Of a stretch of DNA of 64,000 nucleotides, positions 44,655 to 53,973 are shown piece after piece (within the stretch, counting starts at the first letter, position 1; every line of letters begins with the position of its first letter). A program made the translations under genes and the position numbers. Under the pieces are notes generated by a model. The model had not been told where the DNA came from. It made no database searches and saw only the letters and a list, made by a program, of their open reading frames with translations. The DNA is taken from positions 558,001 through 622,000 of the forward strand of contig NZ_CP046582.1 of NCBI RefSeq assembly GCF_018141005.1, in the 5' to 3' direction. This stretch comes from Erwinia sp. E602. Lineage in GTDB: Bacteria > Pseudomonadota > Gammaproteobacteria > Enterobacterales > Enterobacteriaceae.

Positions 44655-45077
44655 TTACTCAGGCTCGGCCGCCAGCGTCCCCACCCCAATCATCATCGGC
44701 GTATGGTGGTGCCCGGTCTCGGCATACAGCAGCGTGCCGCTGACGCGCACGTGCTGGTCAATCAGGTTACGGTGCGTCTTATACATCGCCGGATCTACCG
44801 TCAGTTGCAGCAGCTTCTCATCCCCCCAGTCCGGTGCATCGTTAGCACAGACCGGCTTATCGCTCTTTAGCGCCCAGTAGGTCTCCGGTTCGTCGCCCTG
44901 TTCCACGCTCTCGTAGTTTGGCGGGCCGGGCCAGGTGATGCGCAGCAGGGTGCCGGTCAGGCTGATATCGCTGCCTTCGCTGTAGCAGTCCGGCCAGGGG
45001 GTGATAATCCGGCTGTAACCGCACAACATGCGGCAAAGGTAGCTTTTTGCCGCCGCGACCGGGAGAATACCCGCCAT
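44655..45077 (-). CDS. DUF4431-like hypothetical protein
   Basis: The 140-residue frame contains a DUF4431-type segment: CYSEGSDISLTGTLLRITWPG (about 35-55), then KLLQLTVDPAMYKTHRNLIDQHVRVSGTLLYAETGHHHTPMMIGV. Function is unknown; homologues carry a signal peptide, but here the N-terminal about 30 residues (MAGILPVAAAKSYLC) do not make a clear one. Either the start is a rough fit, or the export signal has been lost or frameshifted. The conserved C-terminal part supports a real gene. It is divergent from the UPF0149 gene, 55 bp apart. Confidence 0.6.
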   Translation of the reverse strand: MAGILPVAAAKSYLCRMLCGYSRIITPWPDCYSEGSDISLTGTLLRITWPGPPNYESVEQGDEPETYWALKSDKPVCANDAPDWGDEKLLQLTVDPAMYKTHRNLIDQHVRVSGTLLYAETGHHHTPMMIGVGTLAAEPE

Positions 45078-45132
45078 TGCACTGTTATCCCGCCGGCGCC
45101 GCCGCGGGCAACCGAACGCTGAGGAGAGAATA

Positions 45133-45687
45133 ATGACCCAGGGCCCACTGAGCGCTGAACAACTGGAATGGCTGGACGATGTGCTGGCTGAATACGGCAA
45201 CGATGATTCGGTACTGGACGCCTCCGAGCTGGACGGCCTGCTGACCGCCGTTGTCACCCCACCGCAGCCGGTAGCGGTGGAGCTGTGGCTGCCGACGATC
45301 TGGGGCGGCGACTTCCCGGACTGGGAGTCAGAAGAGCAGTTCCAGACCTTTATGAACCTGGTGGCGCAGCAGACCAACGATATCGTCGATCGCCTGCGCG
45401 ACTACCCGGATCAGTTCGATCCGCTGTTCGGCACCAATGAGATGGAAGGCCAGGAGTTCACCGTGGTGGAAGACTGGTGCGTCGGCTATATGAAGGGCGT
45501 GGCGCTCGGCGACTGGTCGACGCTGCCGGAGGCGATGAAGCCGGCGCTGGCAACCATCGCGCTGCACGGCCAGCCGGAGCAGAACGCCGCGCAGCTGGAG
45601 ACGCTGACGGCCGAAGACTACGAAGAGAGCGTGGCGGCAATCCGCGCCGCGGCGCTGAAGCTGGCGGAGAAGTGGCAGGTGCACTAA
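45133..45687 (+). CDS. UPF0149 family protein (YgfB/YecA-type)
   Basis: The 184-residue acidic protein has the UPF0149 pattern: an N-terminal helical part with ELDGLLTAVV (about 33-42), then WGGDF, a middle GYMKGVAL motif (about 119-126) and a helical C terminus. Unlike YecA it has no C-terminal SEC-C zinc motif. Function is not known for certain; relatives are small helical proteins linked to stress or ribosome functions. GGAGAG precedes the ATG. A terminator follows at 45713-45756. Confidence 0.9.
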   Translation: MTQGPLSAEQLEWLDDVLAEYGNDDSVLDASELDGLLTAVVTPPQPVAVELWLPTIWGGDFPDWESEEQFQTFMNLVAQQTNDIVDRLRDYPDQFDPLFGTNEMEGQEFTVVEDWCVGYMKGVALGDWSTLPEAMKPALATIALHGQPEQNAAQLETLTAEDYEESVAAIRAAALKLAEKWQVH

Positions 45688-45712
45688 GCCGCCCGGCCAT
45701 CGCCCGTCGTTC

Positions 45713-45756
45713 ACCGCCCCCGCCAGCCCGTCTGCCGGGGGCGGTGGCGTTTTTAG
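45713..45756 (+). terminator. Terminator of the UPF0149 gene
   Basis: ACCGCCCCCG and CGGGGGCGGT form a long stem with a smaller stem-loop inside, followed by GGCGTTTTT. Confidence 0.85.
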
Positions 45757-45872
45757 CAGACAGAAAAGGCTAAGCGGCGTAATACATTAGAAAAATCTTA
45801 GGGATACATAGCCAGCCGTCGGCGATAGGGATAATCTTATGTGAAGCTGATGATAACCCTAAGTAAACGCCT

Positions 45873-48602
45873 ATGCTTTCCCGCAGTAAAACCTGGAAAC
45901 CGGGGCTCTGGGCCCGGCTGTTTTTACCTTCACCGTGGAAACTCACCCTCGACCCTAAGCTGCCGGACTTGCTGCTAACGCAGGGGGAGCCGCGCCGGCT
46001 GCCCTGTCTGGAGATTCAGGCGGTAACAACGGTGCAGGGGCTGCTGTGGCATACGCTGGAGATCCGCTCCGCCGGGCGCACCGATCGGCTGGCCGGGCTC
46101 TCCGCCGCGAAGGTCGCGCTGCTGCAGCAGGCGGTGCTCAACGCCGTTAACGGCCAGCTGGCGGTGGCGCTCGCGCAGGATATCGACAATCTTTCACAGG
46201 TAGATGCCACGCTGCAGGCGCTGACCGCGCAGCAGTCACGCTATCTGGCGAATGCCGACGTGTCGCAGGCGCTCTCCCGCCTGCCGGGTACGGTGGCGCG
46301 GGCGCTGGCGCATCCGCTGCTGGATCAGCGGCGCATTCCGGAGGCACTGCGGCTGCGTTTCCCGCGCTCGTTCGAACTGATCACCAATCCCAATCTGCGT
46401 CACCGTTATAACGAGCAGTTTGTGCCGCTGGAGATGCAGCGTTATCGCGCCTTCTTTGACCGGCTGGCGGGCCACTCGCTCACCGACGAGCAGCGCGAGG
46501 CCTGTATCCGCCTGGAGGATAACAATCTGCTGGTGGCCTCGGCAGGGTCGGGCAAGACCGCGACCATGGTCGGCAAGGTGGCCTACGTGCTGGAAAAAGG
46601 GCTTTACCGGCCGGAGGAGATCCTGATCCTCGCCTATAACAGCGATGCCGCCCGTGAGCTGCGCGAGCGGCTGGCGCAGCAGCTGCGGTTGCAGGAGGGC
46701 GAAGCGGGCTGCCAGGTCGCCACTTTCCACGCGCTGGGCCGTACGATCATTGAGAATGTGACCGGTAAGCCGCCGCAGCTGGCTAACTGGGCGGAAAACC
46801 CGGGCGGCGAGGCGCAGGTGATTAGCGGCATTATCCGCCAGCTGAGCGCGGACAACGCCCGCTTTGCCGATATCTGGCAGCAGCTGCTGACGCTCTATCC
46901 GCAGGCGGATCGCCCGGTCAGCACTTTTGGCAGCCTGGAGGAGTACCAGCGTTATATCTCGGACCGCCGCAGCGGTGGCGATCGCCAGGTCAGTACGCTC
47001 TCCGGCCTCACCGTGCGTTCATTCCAGGAGCGCAGCATCGTTAACTGGCTGTGGATCAATCGCATCACCTTCGACTACGAACGCCAGTTGCAGGTGGCCG
47101 ACGCCGACGGGCAGCCACGCTTTATCCATCCCGACTTCCATTACCCGCAGGTGGGGCTGTGGCATGAACACTATGCGCTGGATAAAAACGGCAAGGCACC
47201 GCCGGCCTTTGTTGACTACCTGAAGCACGCCAACCTGAAACGCGAAGCCTTTAAGCAGGCCGGCATCCCCTGTATTGAAACCACCAGCGCGATGGCGGAG
47301 AACGGTACGCTGCTGCCGCATCTGGAAGCGCTGCTGCGGGCGCTGGGCATCATGCCCGACCCACGGCCGCCGGAGGAGCGGGATGCGGCGATCCGCGACA
47401 AGGATATCCACCGCTTCCATCATCTGGTCTCGGTGTGCATCCGCCATATCCGCTCCGGCAATCTGACGCGTGAAATGCTGCTGAAGCGGGCAGAGTCGTT
47501 GCAGGATAAAACGCGCGCCCGACTGTTCGCCGAGGCGGTCTGGCTGATTACCGAAGCCTGGACGGCGAAGCTGAACCAGCAGCAGCATATCGATTTTGAC
47601 TCGATGATCGGTGATGCCGTGACGCTGCTGGAGACCGGGCGCTGGCAGAGCCCCTGGGCGCTGATCCTGGTGGATGAGTTTCAGGATATCTCAGAGCCGC
47701 GCGCCCGGCTGATCAAGGCGCTGAAGTATCAGAAGCCTTACAGCAAGGTGTTCGCGGTGGGCGACGACTGGCAGTCGATCTACCGCTTTGCCGGGTCGGA
47801 TATCACCATCTTCACCGAATTTGAGGCCGATTTTGGCAGCAGCTGGCTGGGCAGGCTGCAGCAGTCCTACCGCTGTAACCAGGTGATTACTGACGCGGCG
47901 GCGGCCTTTGTGCAGCGTAATCCGGCGCAGATAGGCAAGCAGGTGCGTTCAGCGCGGCCGGGGATTGCCCGTTCGCTGCGGGTGATACCGCTGGATATTC
48001 AGTGGGGCGACAGCACGCTGAAGGATGCCTGTCTGGCGCTGCTGCAGCGGCTCAACGCCTTTGCGGCCAGCATCGCCGGTAAGTGGCAGACGGCGGAGAA
48101 ACGCCAGCTGCAGGTGCTGATCCTGTCGCGCTATAACCGGGTCAATCCGTGGAAAGGGGAGCCGCCGTCGTTCAGCCATCTGGCGCTGCGCAGCATGACT
48201 TTCCATCGCGCCAAGGGGCTGGAGGCGGATTACAGCGTGCTGCTGGACGTCAGCGAAGGGGATTACGGCGTGCCGAGCCGCATCGAGGACGATGAGCTGC
48301 TTAACCTGGTGATCCCGCAGCCGGAAACCTTCGCCTATGCCGAGGAGCGGCGGCTGTTCTACGTGGCGCTGACCCGCGCCAGCCGTGGCGTCTGGCTGCT
48401 GGCAGATCAGAAAAAACCGTCGGTGTATCTGCAGGAGCTGCGCGAGATTGCCGGTGAGGATCTGCATGTGGAGAGCGTTGAGGGGCAGCCGGTGGCTGGC
48501 TGTAAGCGCTGCGGGCAGGGCTTTATGGTGCCTAAAACGCGGCGGGATGGCGGCAGCTTCACCGCCTGCAGCCGTTACCCCGAGTGTAAGGGCAGCAGCT
48601 GA
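45873..48602 (+). CDS. UvrD-type superfamily 1 helicase with C-terminal zinc finger (HelD-like)
   Basis: The 909-residue protein resembles Helicase IV in its N-terminal domain, Walker A AGSGKT (224-229), Walker B VDEFQDIS (near 599), SMTFHRAKGLEADY (motif V region) and FYVALTRA (motif VI). It is longer than E. coli HelD (about 684 residues): an extra insert between motifs Ia and II and a C-terminal topoisomerase-type C4 zinc finger (CxxC...CSRYPEC, last about 35 residues). It may act on DNA repair or RNA polymerase recycling; function is inferred. The start at 45873 lacks a strong ribosome site. No partner gene is adjacent. Confidence 0.88.
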   Translation: MLSRSKTWKPGLWARLFLPSPWKLTLDPKLPDLLLTQGEPRRLPCLEIQAVTTVQGLLWHTLEIRSAGRTDRLAGLSAAKVALLQQAVLNAVNGQLAVALAQDIDNLSQVDATLQALTAQQSRYLANADVSQALSRLPGTVARALAHPLLDQRRIPEALRLRFPRSFELITNPNLRHRYNEQFVPLEMQRYRAFFDRLAGHSLTDEQREACIRLEDNNLLVASAGSGKTATMVGKVAYVLEKGLYRPEEILILAYNSDAARELRERLAQQLRLQEGEAGCQVATFHALGRTIIENVTGKPPQLANWAENPGGEAQVISGIIRQLSADNARFADIWQQLLTLYPQADRPVSTFGSLEEYQRYISDRRSGGDRQVSTLSGLTVRSFQERSIVNWLWINRITFDYERQLQVADADGQPRFIHPDFHYPQVGLWHEHYALDKNGKAPPAFVDYLKHANLKREAFKQAGIPCIETTSAMAENGTLLPHLEALLRALGIMPDPRPPEERDAAIRDKDIHRFHHLVSVCIRHIRSGNLTREMLLKRAESLQDKTRARLFAEAVWLITEAWTAKLNQQQHIDFDSMIGDAVTLLETGRWQSPWALILVDEFQDISEPRARLIKALKYQKPYSKVFAVGDDWQSIYRFAGSDITIFTEFEADFGSSWLGRLQQSYRCNQVITDAAAAFVQRNPAQIGKQVRSARPGIARSLRVIPLDIQWGDSTLKDACLALLQRLNAFAASIAGKWQTAEKRQLQVLILSRYNRVNPWKGEPPSFSHLALRSMTFHRAKGLEADYSVLLDVSEGDYGVPSRIEDDELLNLVIPQPETFAYAEERRLFYVALTRASRGVWLLADQKKPSVYLQELREIAGEDLHVESVEGQPVAGCKRCGQGFMVPKTRRDGGSFTACSRYPECKGSS

Positions 48603-48718
48603 CGGGCAAGGGCGGTAGCGGATACTCGCTCCAGCCGCGGGCATCCGACGTTAAATGGCCCGGCAGCGCCCGCCAGAAGCGGGCGTTTCAGGCGTGGATG
48701 TCGCATCGGGCGGAGTAT

Positions 48719-49531
48719 TTACCAGCCCGGCACCGCACCGCCGTTAAAGATCTTCTCTGCCGCCGCCGCCACTTCCGGCGACTGGTAGGATTTTATAAAG
48801 TCGCGCACGTTGGCGGCGTCCTTATTGTCTTCACGGGTGACGATGATATTGACGTACGGCGACTCTTTATCTTCGATAAACACGTTGTCGCGCACCGGGT
48901 TAAGGCCGGTCTGCTGCAGGTAGGTGGTGCTGATAATCGCCACGGTCACCTGTTTGTCATCCAGCACGCGCGGCAGCTGTGCCCCTTCGATCTCCATAAT
49001 CTTCAGGTGCAGCGGGTTGCTGGTGATATCCACCGCGGTCGGCAGCAGCCCGGTGTCGGCTTTCAGGGTAATCAGCTTCTCTTTCTGCAGCAGCAGCAGC
49101 GCGCGGCCAAGGTTGGTCGGATCGTTGGGCATGGCGATGGTGTCGCCGTCCTTCAGCTCGCTGACCTGCTTAATTTTCTTCGAGTAGCCGGCCATCGGGA
49201 AGACGAAGGTGTTGCCCACCGCCACCAGCGTGGAGCCTTTGGCTTTGTTATCCTGCTCGAGGAACGGGCGGTGCTGGAATACGTTGGCATCGAGATCGCC
49301 GCTGGCGGTCGGGTCGTTAGGCAGCAGCGATCCGCTAAAGCCGACCAGCTCGACCTCCAGGCCGTACTTCTCTTTGGCCACCTGCTTCGCCACCCCGGCA
49401 ACGTCCTGTTCGGCACCGTTAATTACGCCGACCTTGATGTGGTGAGTATCCTGTTTTTTGTTATCGCAGCCTGCCAGCAGCAGGCCCAGCGCCAGCGCAC
49501 CGGCAACGAGGGGGAGAGTGGAGTATTTCAC
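48719..49531 (-). CDS. MetQ/NlpA-family lipoprotein
   Basis: The 270-residue lipoprotein has a lipobox LLAGC (Cys near 22) and the MetQ fold motifs HIKVGVINGAEQDVA (about 31-45) and FQHRPFLEQDNK. MetQ is the methionine-binding subunit of the MetNIQ ABC transporter; NlpA is an orphan paralogue. No metN/metI neighbour exists here, so an NlpA-like or auxiliary role is likely. The mature protein is anchored to the inner membrane at the periplasmic face. The upstream region is a single-gene unit. Confidence 0.92.
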   Translation of the reverse strand: MKYSTLPLVAGALALGLLLAGCDNKKQDTHHIKVGVINGAEQDVAGVAKQVAKEKYGLEVELVGFSGSLLPNDPTASGDLDANVFQHRPFLEQDNKAKGSTLVAVGNTFVFPMAGYSKKIKQVSELKDGDTIAMPNDPTNLGRALLLLQKEKLITLKADTGLLPTAVDITSNPLHLKIMEIEGAQLPRVLDDKQVTVAIISTTYLQQTGLNPVRDNVFIEDKESPYVNIIVTREDNKDAANVRDFIKSYQSPEVAAAAEKIFNGGAVPGW

Positions 49532-49776
49532 GGGTTAATCCTTTCATTCAGAAGCAGAAAACGCATCACTATCCGCGAAAGGCAGGCGGAGTCAATCGTG
49601 CAGGCTTATGATAAAAAGGAACAAGATATAATCAGGTTGCATGACCTGTCGCGCAGGTCACTTACCTGAAGAAAGCCGGGTTCTCAGAGTAAGCCAGTTG
49701 CCCGATCAAAAAAGAGTAAAACCTGTGGCCCAATCGGATGGAGTCGGCTCCCATCCTGAACAGCCACCCGGCCATA

Positions 49777-50031
49777 TTAATCAGGCTTCTGCTGATACCA
49801 CGCCACCACCAGCACGGCCAGCTCATCTTCCAGCGTGTAGAAAAAGCACGACGGCACGCCGAGTATCTTTGCCAGCCTGCAGACCAGCTCGAAATCGGGC
49901 ACGTGAATACCGCGCTCGTACTGGTTCATCCGGGCGCTGGCGGTGGCTTCGTCGATACCGGCCAGGATCCCCAGTTTTTGTTGTGAAATCCCTTTTTGCA
50001 GACGGGCTTCTTTCAGACGGTGTGGCAGCAT
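49777..50031 (-). CDS. XRE-family HTH regulator
   Basis: The 84-residue product from the ATG at 50031 begins MLPHRLKEARLQKGISQQKLGILAGI and is essentially one helix-turn-helix with a short C-terminal segment (FFYTLEDELAVLVVAWYQ). The frame is open to 50079 (MSSLENPV...), an alternative start. It resembles the truncated HTH gene at 21589-21840, a possible paralogue or second copy. It is divergent from the Nlp-type regulator at 50152, 120 bp apart, with ACTAAGTAATACTTAGT-like dyad bases in between (around 50088-50105), a candidate operator. Confidence 0.82.
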   Translation of the reverse strand: MLPHRLKEARLQKGISQQKLGILAGIDEATASARMNQYERGIHVPDFELVCRLAKILGVPSCFFYTLEDELAVLVVAWYQQKPD

Positions 50032-50151
50032 GTCGATCCTGACTTCTGAACAATTAACAGGATTCTCTAAGCTGCTCATGTAAATTGTACTAAGTAATAC
50101 TTAGTGATAAGTTTGAAGGAGATGAGGTGCCAAACACAAGGAGAGGACGTT

Positions 50152-50454
50152 ATGAAGATGAAAAGTGATATGCATCCGGCTGACATCGTTGCGGCGATTA
50201 AGAAACGCAAAAGCTCGCTGGCGGCGCTGTCCCGCCAGGCCGGGCTGAGTTCCGGCACCCTGGCCAATGCGCTGAAAAAGCCGTGGCCGAAGGGTGAGTT
50301 TATTATCGCCCGCGCGCTGGGGGTACACCCGTCGGTGATCTGGCCCAGCCGTTATTTCGATCAGCGCGGGCGGCTGCTGGCGCGGGAACGGCTGATGCGC
50401 AGCCCGCGGCTGTGCGTTGTGGCACCGCACCCGGCGGGCAGCAAAACGGGCTAA
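50152..50454 (+). CDS. Nlp/Ner-family DNA-binding protein
   Basis: The 100-residue product starts at 50152 with GGAGAGGACGTT upstream; the open frame begins at 50104. It contains the Nlp/Ner-type segment IKKRKSSLAALSRQAGLSSG and WPKGEFIIARALGVHPSVIWPSRY. Family members (SfsB/Nlp, Mu Ner) act as regulators, the Mu Ner relative being a repressor of phage early genes. The C-terminal about 20 residues are basic and non-conserved. It is divergent from the XRE gene. Function is not established. Confidence 0.85.
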   Translation: MKMKSDMHPADIVAAIKKRKSSLAALSRQAGLSSGTLANALKKPWPKGEFIIARALGVHPSVIWPSRYFDQRGRLLARERLMRSPRLCVVAPHPAGSKTG

Positions 50455-50583
50455 CCCCGGTTTGCCGCCGCGTCCGGCCTGCGCGCATGCCCGCCTGAAA
50501 CCGGCTGACTCCGGTATCACTGCCCGTTAATGCGCGTTGCCCGCCTCAAACCGGTCTGCAACGGCGACGCCAGCGGGGCAGGG

Positions 50584-51756
50584 TCAGTCTGCCATAATGC
50601 TGGCGGCCAGCTTCGCGCTGTCGGAGGTGTTACCAATCAGCTCGGTGAGCAGGTTGTGTACGCCGTCGCTCATCGGCGTGAAGCGGGTTTCATTAGAGCG
50701 CGCGACCACCACAAACACGCCGACGCTGTACTGCGGCACCATCGCCATATAGGTGATAAAGCCGCCGCCGCCGCCGGTTTTCTCGATGATGCCGGGGCGA
50801 CCGTCGCGCGGTGCCATATAGACCCAGCCCATGCCCAGCGCATCGGCGCGGCCCGGCACGTCCATGCCTACCACCTGGCTGAGCTGGCTGCGCTGGTAAA
50901 TCATGGTCTGCAGGCGGTCGACCTGCGCGCTGCGCGCCTGCACGTCGGAAGAGAGGAACTGCTGCATCCAGCGGCCCATATCGTCCGGCGTCGAGTAGAC
51001 GCCGCCGCTGCCGATCGCCGCCAGCGAGTTATTGCACGGGCTCGGGCTTTTCGCCGGGATCATCAGGCGTCGGCACTGGTCCGGCGACGGCGTAAAGGTG
51101 GTGTCTTTCATCCCCAGCGGGCGGGTGATTTTTTCCTGGAACAGCGCCGGGTAGGGCTTGCCTGCGGCGCGGGAAAGCGCATCCCCCAGCAGGTCGAAGG
51201 CGACGTTGGAGTAGCTGGCGCGTTCGCCCGGCGTCCAGGTCAGCTTCGCGGTGCTCAGCCAGTTCCAGCGCTGGTTGTAGGTCGGCCAGGTGAAGACGGC
51301 GCGGTTGGCTTTGCCGCCGGGCTGCTCGCGCGGCAGGCCGCTGGTGTAGGTGGCCAGGTTGATCAACCGGATCGGCTGGCCGTTAAACACCGGCACCCGG
51401 CTGCCGGGCGGGGCGTATTTGCTCAGCGGATCGTCAAGTTTGAGCTTGTTCTCCTCTGCCAGCTTAACCATCAGTTCGCTGGTCATCAGCTTGGTCAGCG
51501 AGGCGATGCGCACCACCGAATCCTTCTGCGGCCGCTGCGGGCTGCCGGGGCGTACCGCGCCGCGGCTGGCAAACACCCGCTGATTGGCATCAATCGCCAC
51601 GATCGCCATCCCGCTGGCCTTGGTGTTATAGAAGATATTATCGGCGTAACGGTCAACCACCTTTGACGCCAGCAGCGGGTCGGGGGCGGTACGGGCGGAC
51701 GCGTGCAGTGGCAGGGTTACGGCGGTGAGCAGCACGGCGGGCAGTAGGTGTTTCAA
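50584..51756 (-). CDS. ampH: Penicillin-binding protein AmpH
   Basis: AmpH is a periplasmic/membrane-associated D-alanyl-D-alanine carboxypeptidase and endopeptidase of the class C serine hydrolase family. The 390-residue product has a signal peptide (MKHLLPAVLLTAVTLPLHASA), the catalytic S86-x-x-K89 (SLTK), Y182-S-N184 and the late KTGGGGGF motif. Length and sequence pattern match E. coli AmpH. It is a single-gene unit; the start at 51756 is supported by the signal peptide. Confidence 0.95.
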   Translation of the reverse strand: MKHLLPAVLLTAVTLPLHASARTAPDPLLASKVVDRYADNIFYNTKASGMAIVAIDANQRVFASRGAVRPGSPQRPQKDSVVRIASLTKLMTSELMVKLAEENKLKLDDPLSKYAPPGSRVPVFNGQPIRLINLATYTSGLPREQPGGKANRAVFTWPTYNQRWNWLSTAKLTWTPGERASYSNVAFDLLGDALSRAAGKPYPALFQEKITRPLGMKDTTFTPSPDQCRRLMIPAKSPSPCNNSLAAIGSGGVYSTPDDMGRWMQQFLSSDVQARSAQVDRLQTMIYQRSQLSQVVGMDVPGRADALGMGWVYMAPRDGRPGIIEKTGGGGGFITYMAMVPQYSVGVFVVVARSNETRFTPMSDGVHNLLTELIGNTSDSAKLAASIMAD

Positions 51757-52066
51757 CGGGGGAGCATCCCTGTCAGTGAGTGATGACTTGGCAGTGTAAA
51801 TTCTTTGTTTTTAACTGCAAGCGTTTCGTGAAACCCCGGCAGCGGATGAGGACAACGCGTTCCGGAAACGAGCGTATCATCCGCGTCAGCCGTTTAATAA
51901 TATCGGGGTGTAATAGGCCTTTTTTAATAAGAAAACAGGTATCAGTCAAAATAGAAAATCTCGTATCATCATATTTTTACTAAATAAATTTCTTTGAGAT
52001 GAAGTTTAATCCCGGACAGGCTAAAGCTAAGGAGGTATTTAAAAAACAACCAACAGGAGTTAAAAA
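51757..52066. other. Divergent intergenic region, ampH and asparagine synthase
   Basis: 310 bases, AT-rich from about 51890. It should hold both promoters. AACAGGAGTTAAAA precedes the asparagine synthase ATG. No gene is visible. Confidence 0.5.
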
Positions 52067-53914
52067 ATGTGTGGAATAACGGGATGGTTGTCTTACAGCC
52101 GTCAGATGCAGGATCAGCGCGACACGCTGCAAAAAATGACCGATACCATGGCACTGCGGGGACCCGATGCGGAGGGTATCTGGATTGCCGGGCCGGTTGG
52201 CCTCGGGCACCGGCGCCTGTCGGTGATCGATCTGGCGGGTGGCGCACAGCCTATGATGGCAGGACACCGCGGCGTGGATGCCGTTATCACCTACAGCGGT
52301 GAGGTCTATAACTTCAAAGAGCTGAGAGCCGAGCTGGAAGGGCTCGGGCAGCGCTTCACCAGCCGCAGCGATACCGAGGTGGTGCTGCGCGCCTGGCTGC
52401 AGTGGGGCAATGATTTTGTCGGCCGTCTCAACGGCATTTATGCCTTTGCCATCTGGGATCTGCGGGCACAGTCGTTGCTGCTGGTGCGTGACCGGATGGG
52501 GGTCAAACCGCTGTACTATTTTACCACCCCCGACGGGGTGATTTTCGGCTCTGAACCGAAAGCGCTGCTGGCCAATCCGCTGGTGCCCGCGCGGGTGCAC
52601 GCCGATGGCCTGCGCGAGCTGCTGGAACTGGTCAAAACCCCCGGCCATGCGGTATTCAGCGGCATGGCGGAGCTGCAGCCCGGCGAGATGATGCAGTTTA
52701 CTCCGCAGGGCAACCATCGCCACCGTTACTGGCAGCTGGAGGCTAACGATCACAGCGACTCGCTGGAGCAGACCATCGGCCATACCCGTGAGCTGCTGGA
52801 TGACATTATCGCGCGGCAGATCGTCGCCGACGTGCCGATGTGCAGCCTGCTCTCCGGCGGGCTGGACTCGTCGCTGGTGACCTCGCTGGCCTCGAAAAAA
52901 CTGCTGGAGCAGGGGCGCGAGAATATTCGCTCCTTCTCGGTGGATTTTCGCCCGCACGGGGTGGATTTTATCGGTGATGACCTGCGGCCGACCCCGGATG
53001 CGCCTTTCGTGCGTGATGTGGCCGCGATGCTGCGATCGGAGCACGCCGAAATCATCCTCGACAGCCTGCAAATGGCCAGCGGCGAGGTGCGCGATCGGGT
53101 GATCCACGCGATGGACCTGCCGCCGGCGCATTTTGGCGATCTGTGGCCGTCGCTCTATCTGCTGTTTCAGGCGGTGCGCAGGCACTCAACGGTGGCGCTC
53201 TCCGGCGAGTCGGCCGACGAGGTGTTTGGTGGCTATCGCTGGTTCTTCGACCCCGGCTCGGTACAGGGGGATATCTTCCCGTGGCTGAGTTCGGTCTCGG
53301 GAAAATTCGTGGACAACACCAGCCTGCTGGATCCGGCGCTGCTGACGCAGCTGCGGATCGATGAATTCCTGCACGACAGCTACTCGCAGGCGCGCCAGGC
53401 CTGCCCGGTACTGCCCGGTGAAAGCGCCGAAAACCAGCGGATGCGTCAGCTGAGCTATATGAACCTGACGCGCTTTCTGCCGTCGTTGCTGGATCGCAAA
53501 GACCGCATGAGCATGGCGGTCGGGCTGGAGGTGCGGGTGCCGTTCTGCGATCACCGGCTGGTGGAGTACGTGTTTAACATTCCGTGGCAGATGAAGTGCT
53601 TCGACGGCCGCGAGAAGAGCATCCTGCGTGAGGCGGGCAAAGATCTGCTGCCGCAGTCGGTGTATCAGCGGCTGAAAAGCCCCTATCCCTCCACCCAGGA
53701 CCCGGCCTATGAACGCGCGCTGCGCGAAGAGGCCACGGCGATCCTGCAGGACAGCAATGCGCCGGTGCGGGGGCTGCTGGACGAGAAGCAGATACGGGCA
53801 AAACTGGCAGAAGCGCCGGGCAGCAGCAGCATGCTGGATGGACGCGTTGGCCTGGAGATGGTGATCGGGCTGAACCGCTGGCTGCAGAACTATCAGGTCG
53901 AGCTGGTGCTGTAG
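52067..53914 (+). CDS. asnB: Asparagine synthase (glutamine-hydrolysing), long type
   Basis: The 615-residue enzyme has the N-terminal glutaminase with catalytic Cys2 (MCGITGWL) and RGPDAEG (31-37), then the synthetase P-loop SGGLDSS (263-269) and SGESADEVFGGYRWF (near 378). It converts aspartate, ATP and glutamine to asparagine. It is longer than E. coli AsnB (about 554 residues) and more like the AsnO/actinobacterial-type forms, so asnB is used as a family name. AGGAG lies before the start, and the convergent opgB gene ends 60 bp downstream. Confidence 0.9.
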   Translation: MCGITGWLSYSRQMQDQRDTLQKMTDTMALRGPDAEGIWIAGPVGLGHRRLSVIDLAGGAQPMMAGHRGVDAVITYSGEVYNFKELRAELEGLGQRFTSRSDTEVVLRAWLQWGNDFVGRLNGIYAFAIWDLRAQSLLLVRDRMGVKPLYYFTTPDGVIFGSEPKALLANPLVPARVHADGLRELLELVKTPGHAVFSGMAELQPGEMMQFTPQGNHRHRYWQLEANDHSDSLEQTIGHTRELLDDIIARQIVADVPMCSLLSGGLDSSLVTSLASKKLLEQGRENIRSFSVDFRPHGVDFIGDDLRPTPDAPFVRDVAAMLRSEHAEIILDSLQMASGEVRDRVIHAMDLPPAHFGDLWPSLYLLFQAVRRHSTVALSGESADEVFGGYRWFFDPGSVQGDIFPWLSSVSGKFVDNTSLLDPALLTQLRIDEFLHDSYSQARQACPVLPGESAENQRMRQLSYMNLTRFLPSLLDRKDRMSMAVGLEVRVPFCDHRLVEYVFNIPWQMKCFDGREKSILREAGKDLLPQSVYQRLKSPYPSTQDPAYERALREEATAILQDSNAPVRGLLDEKQIRAKLAEAPGSSSMLDGRVGLEMVIGLNRWLQNYQVELVL

Positions 53915-53973
53915 GGAGCCGCCGCCGTCAGTCAGCGCGACGCAGCTCCGTTGCTGCGTCGCGTTCTGCAGCT

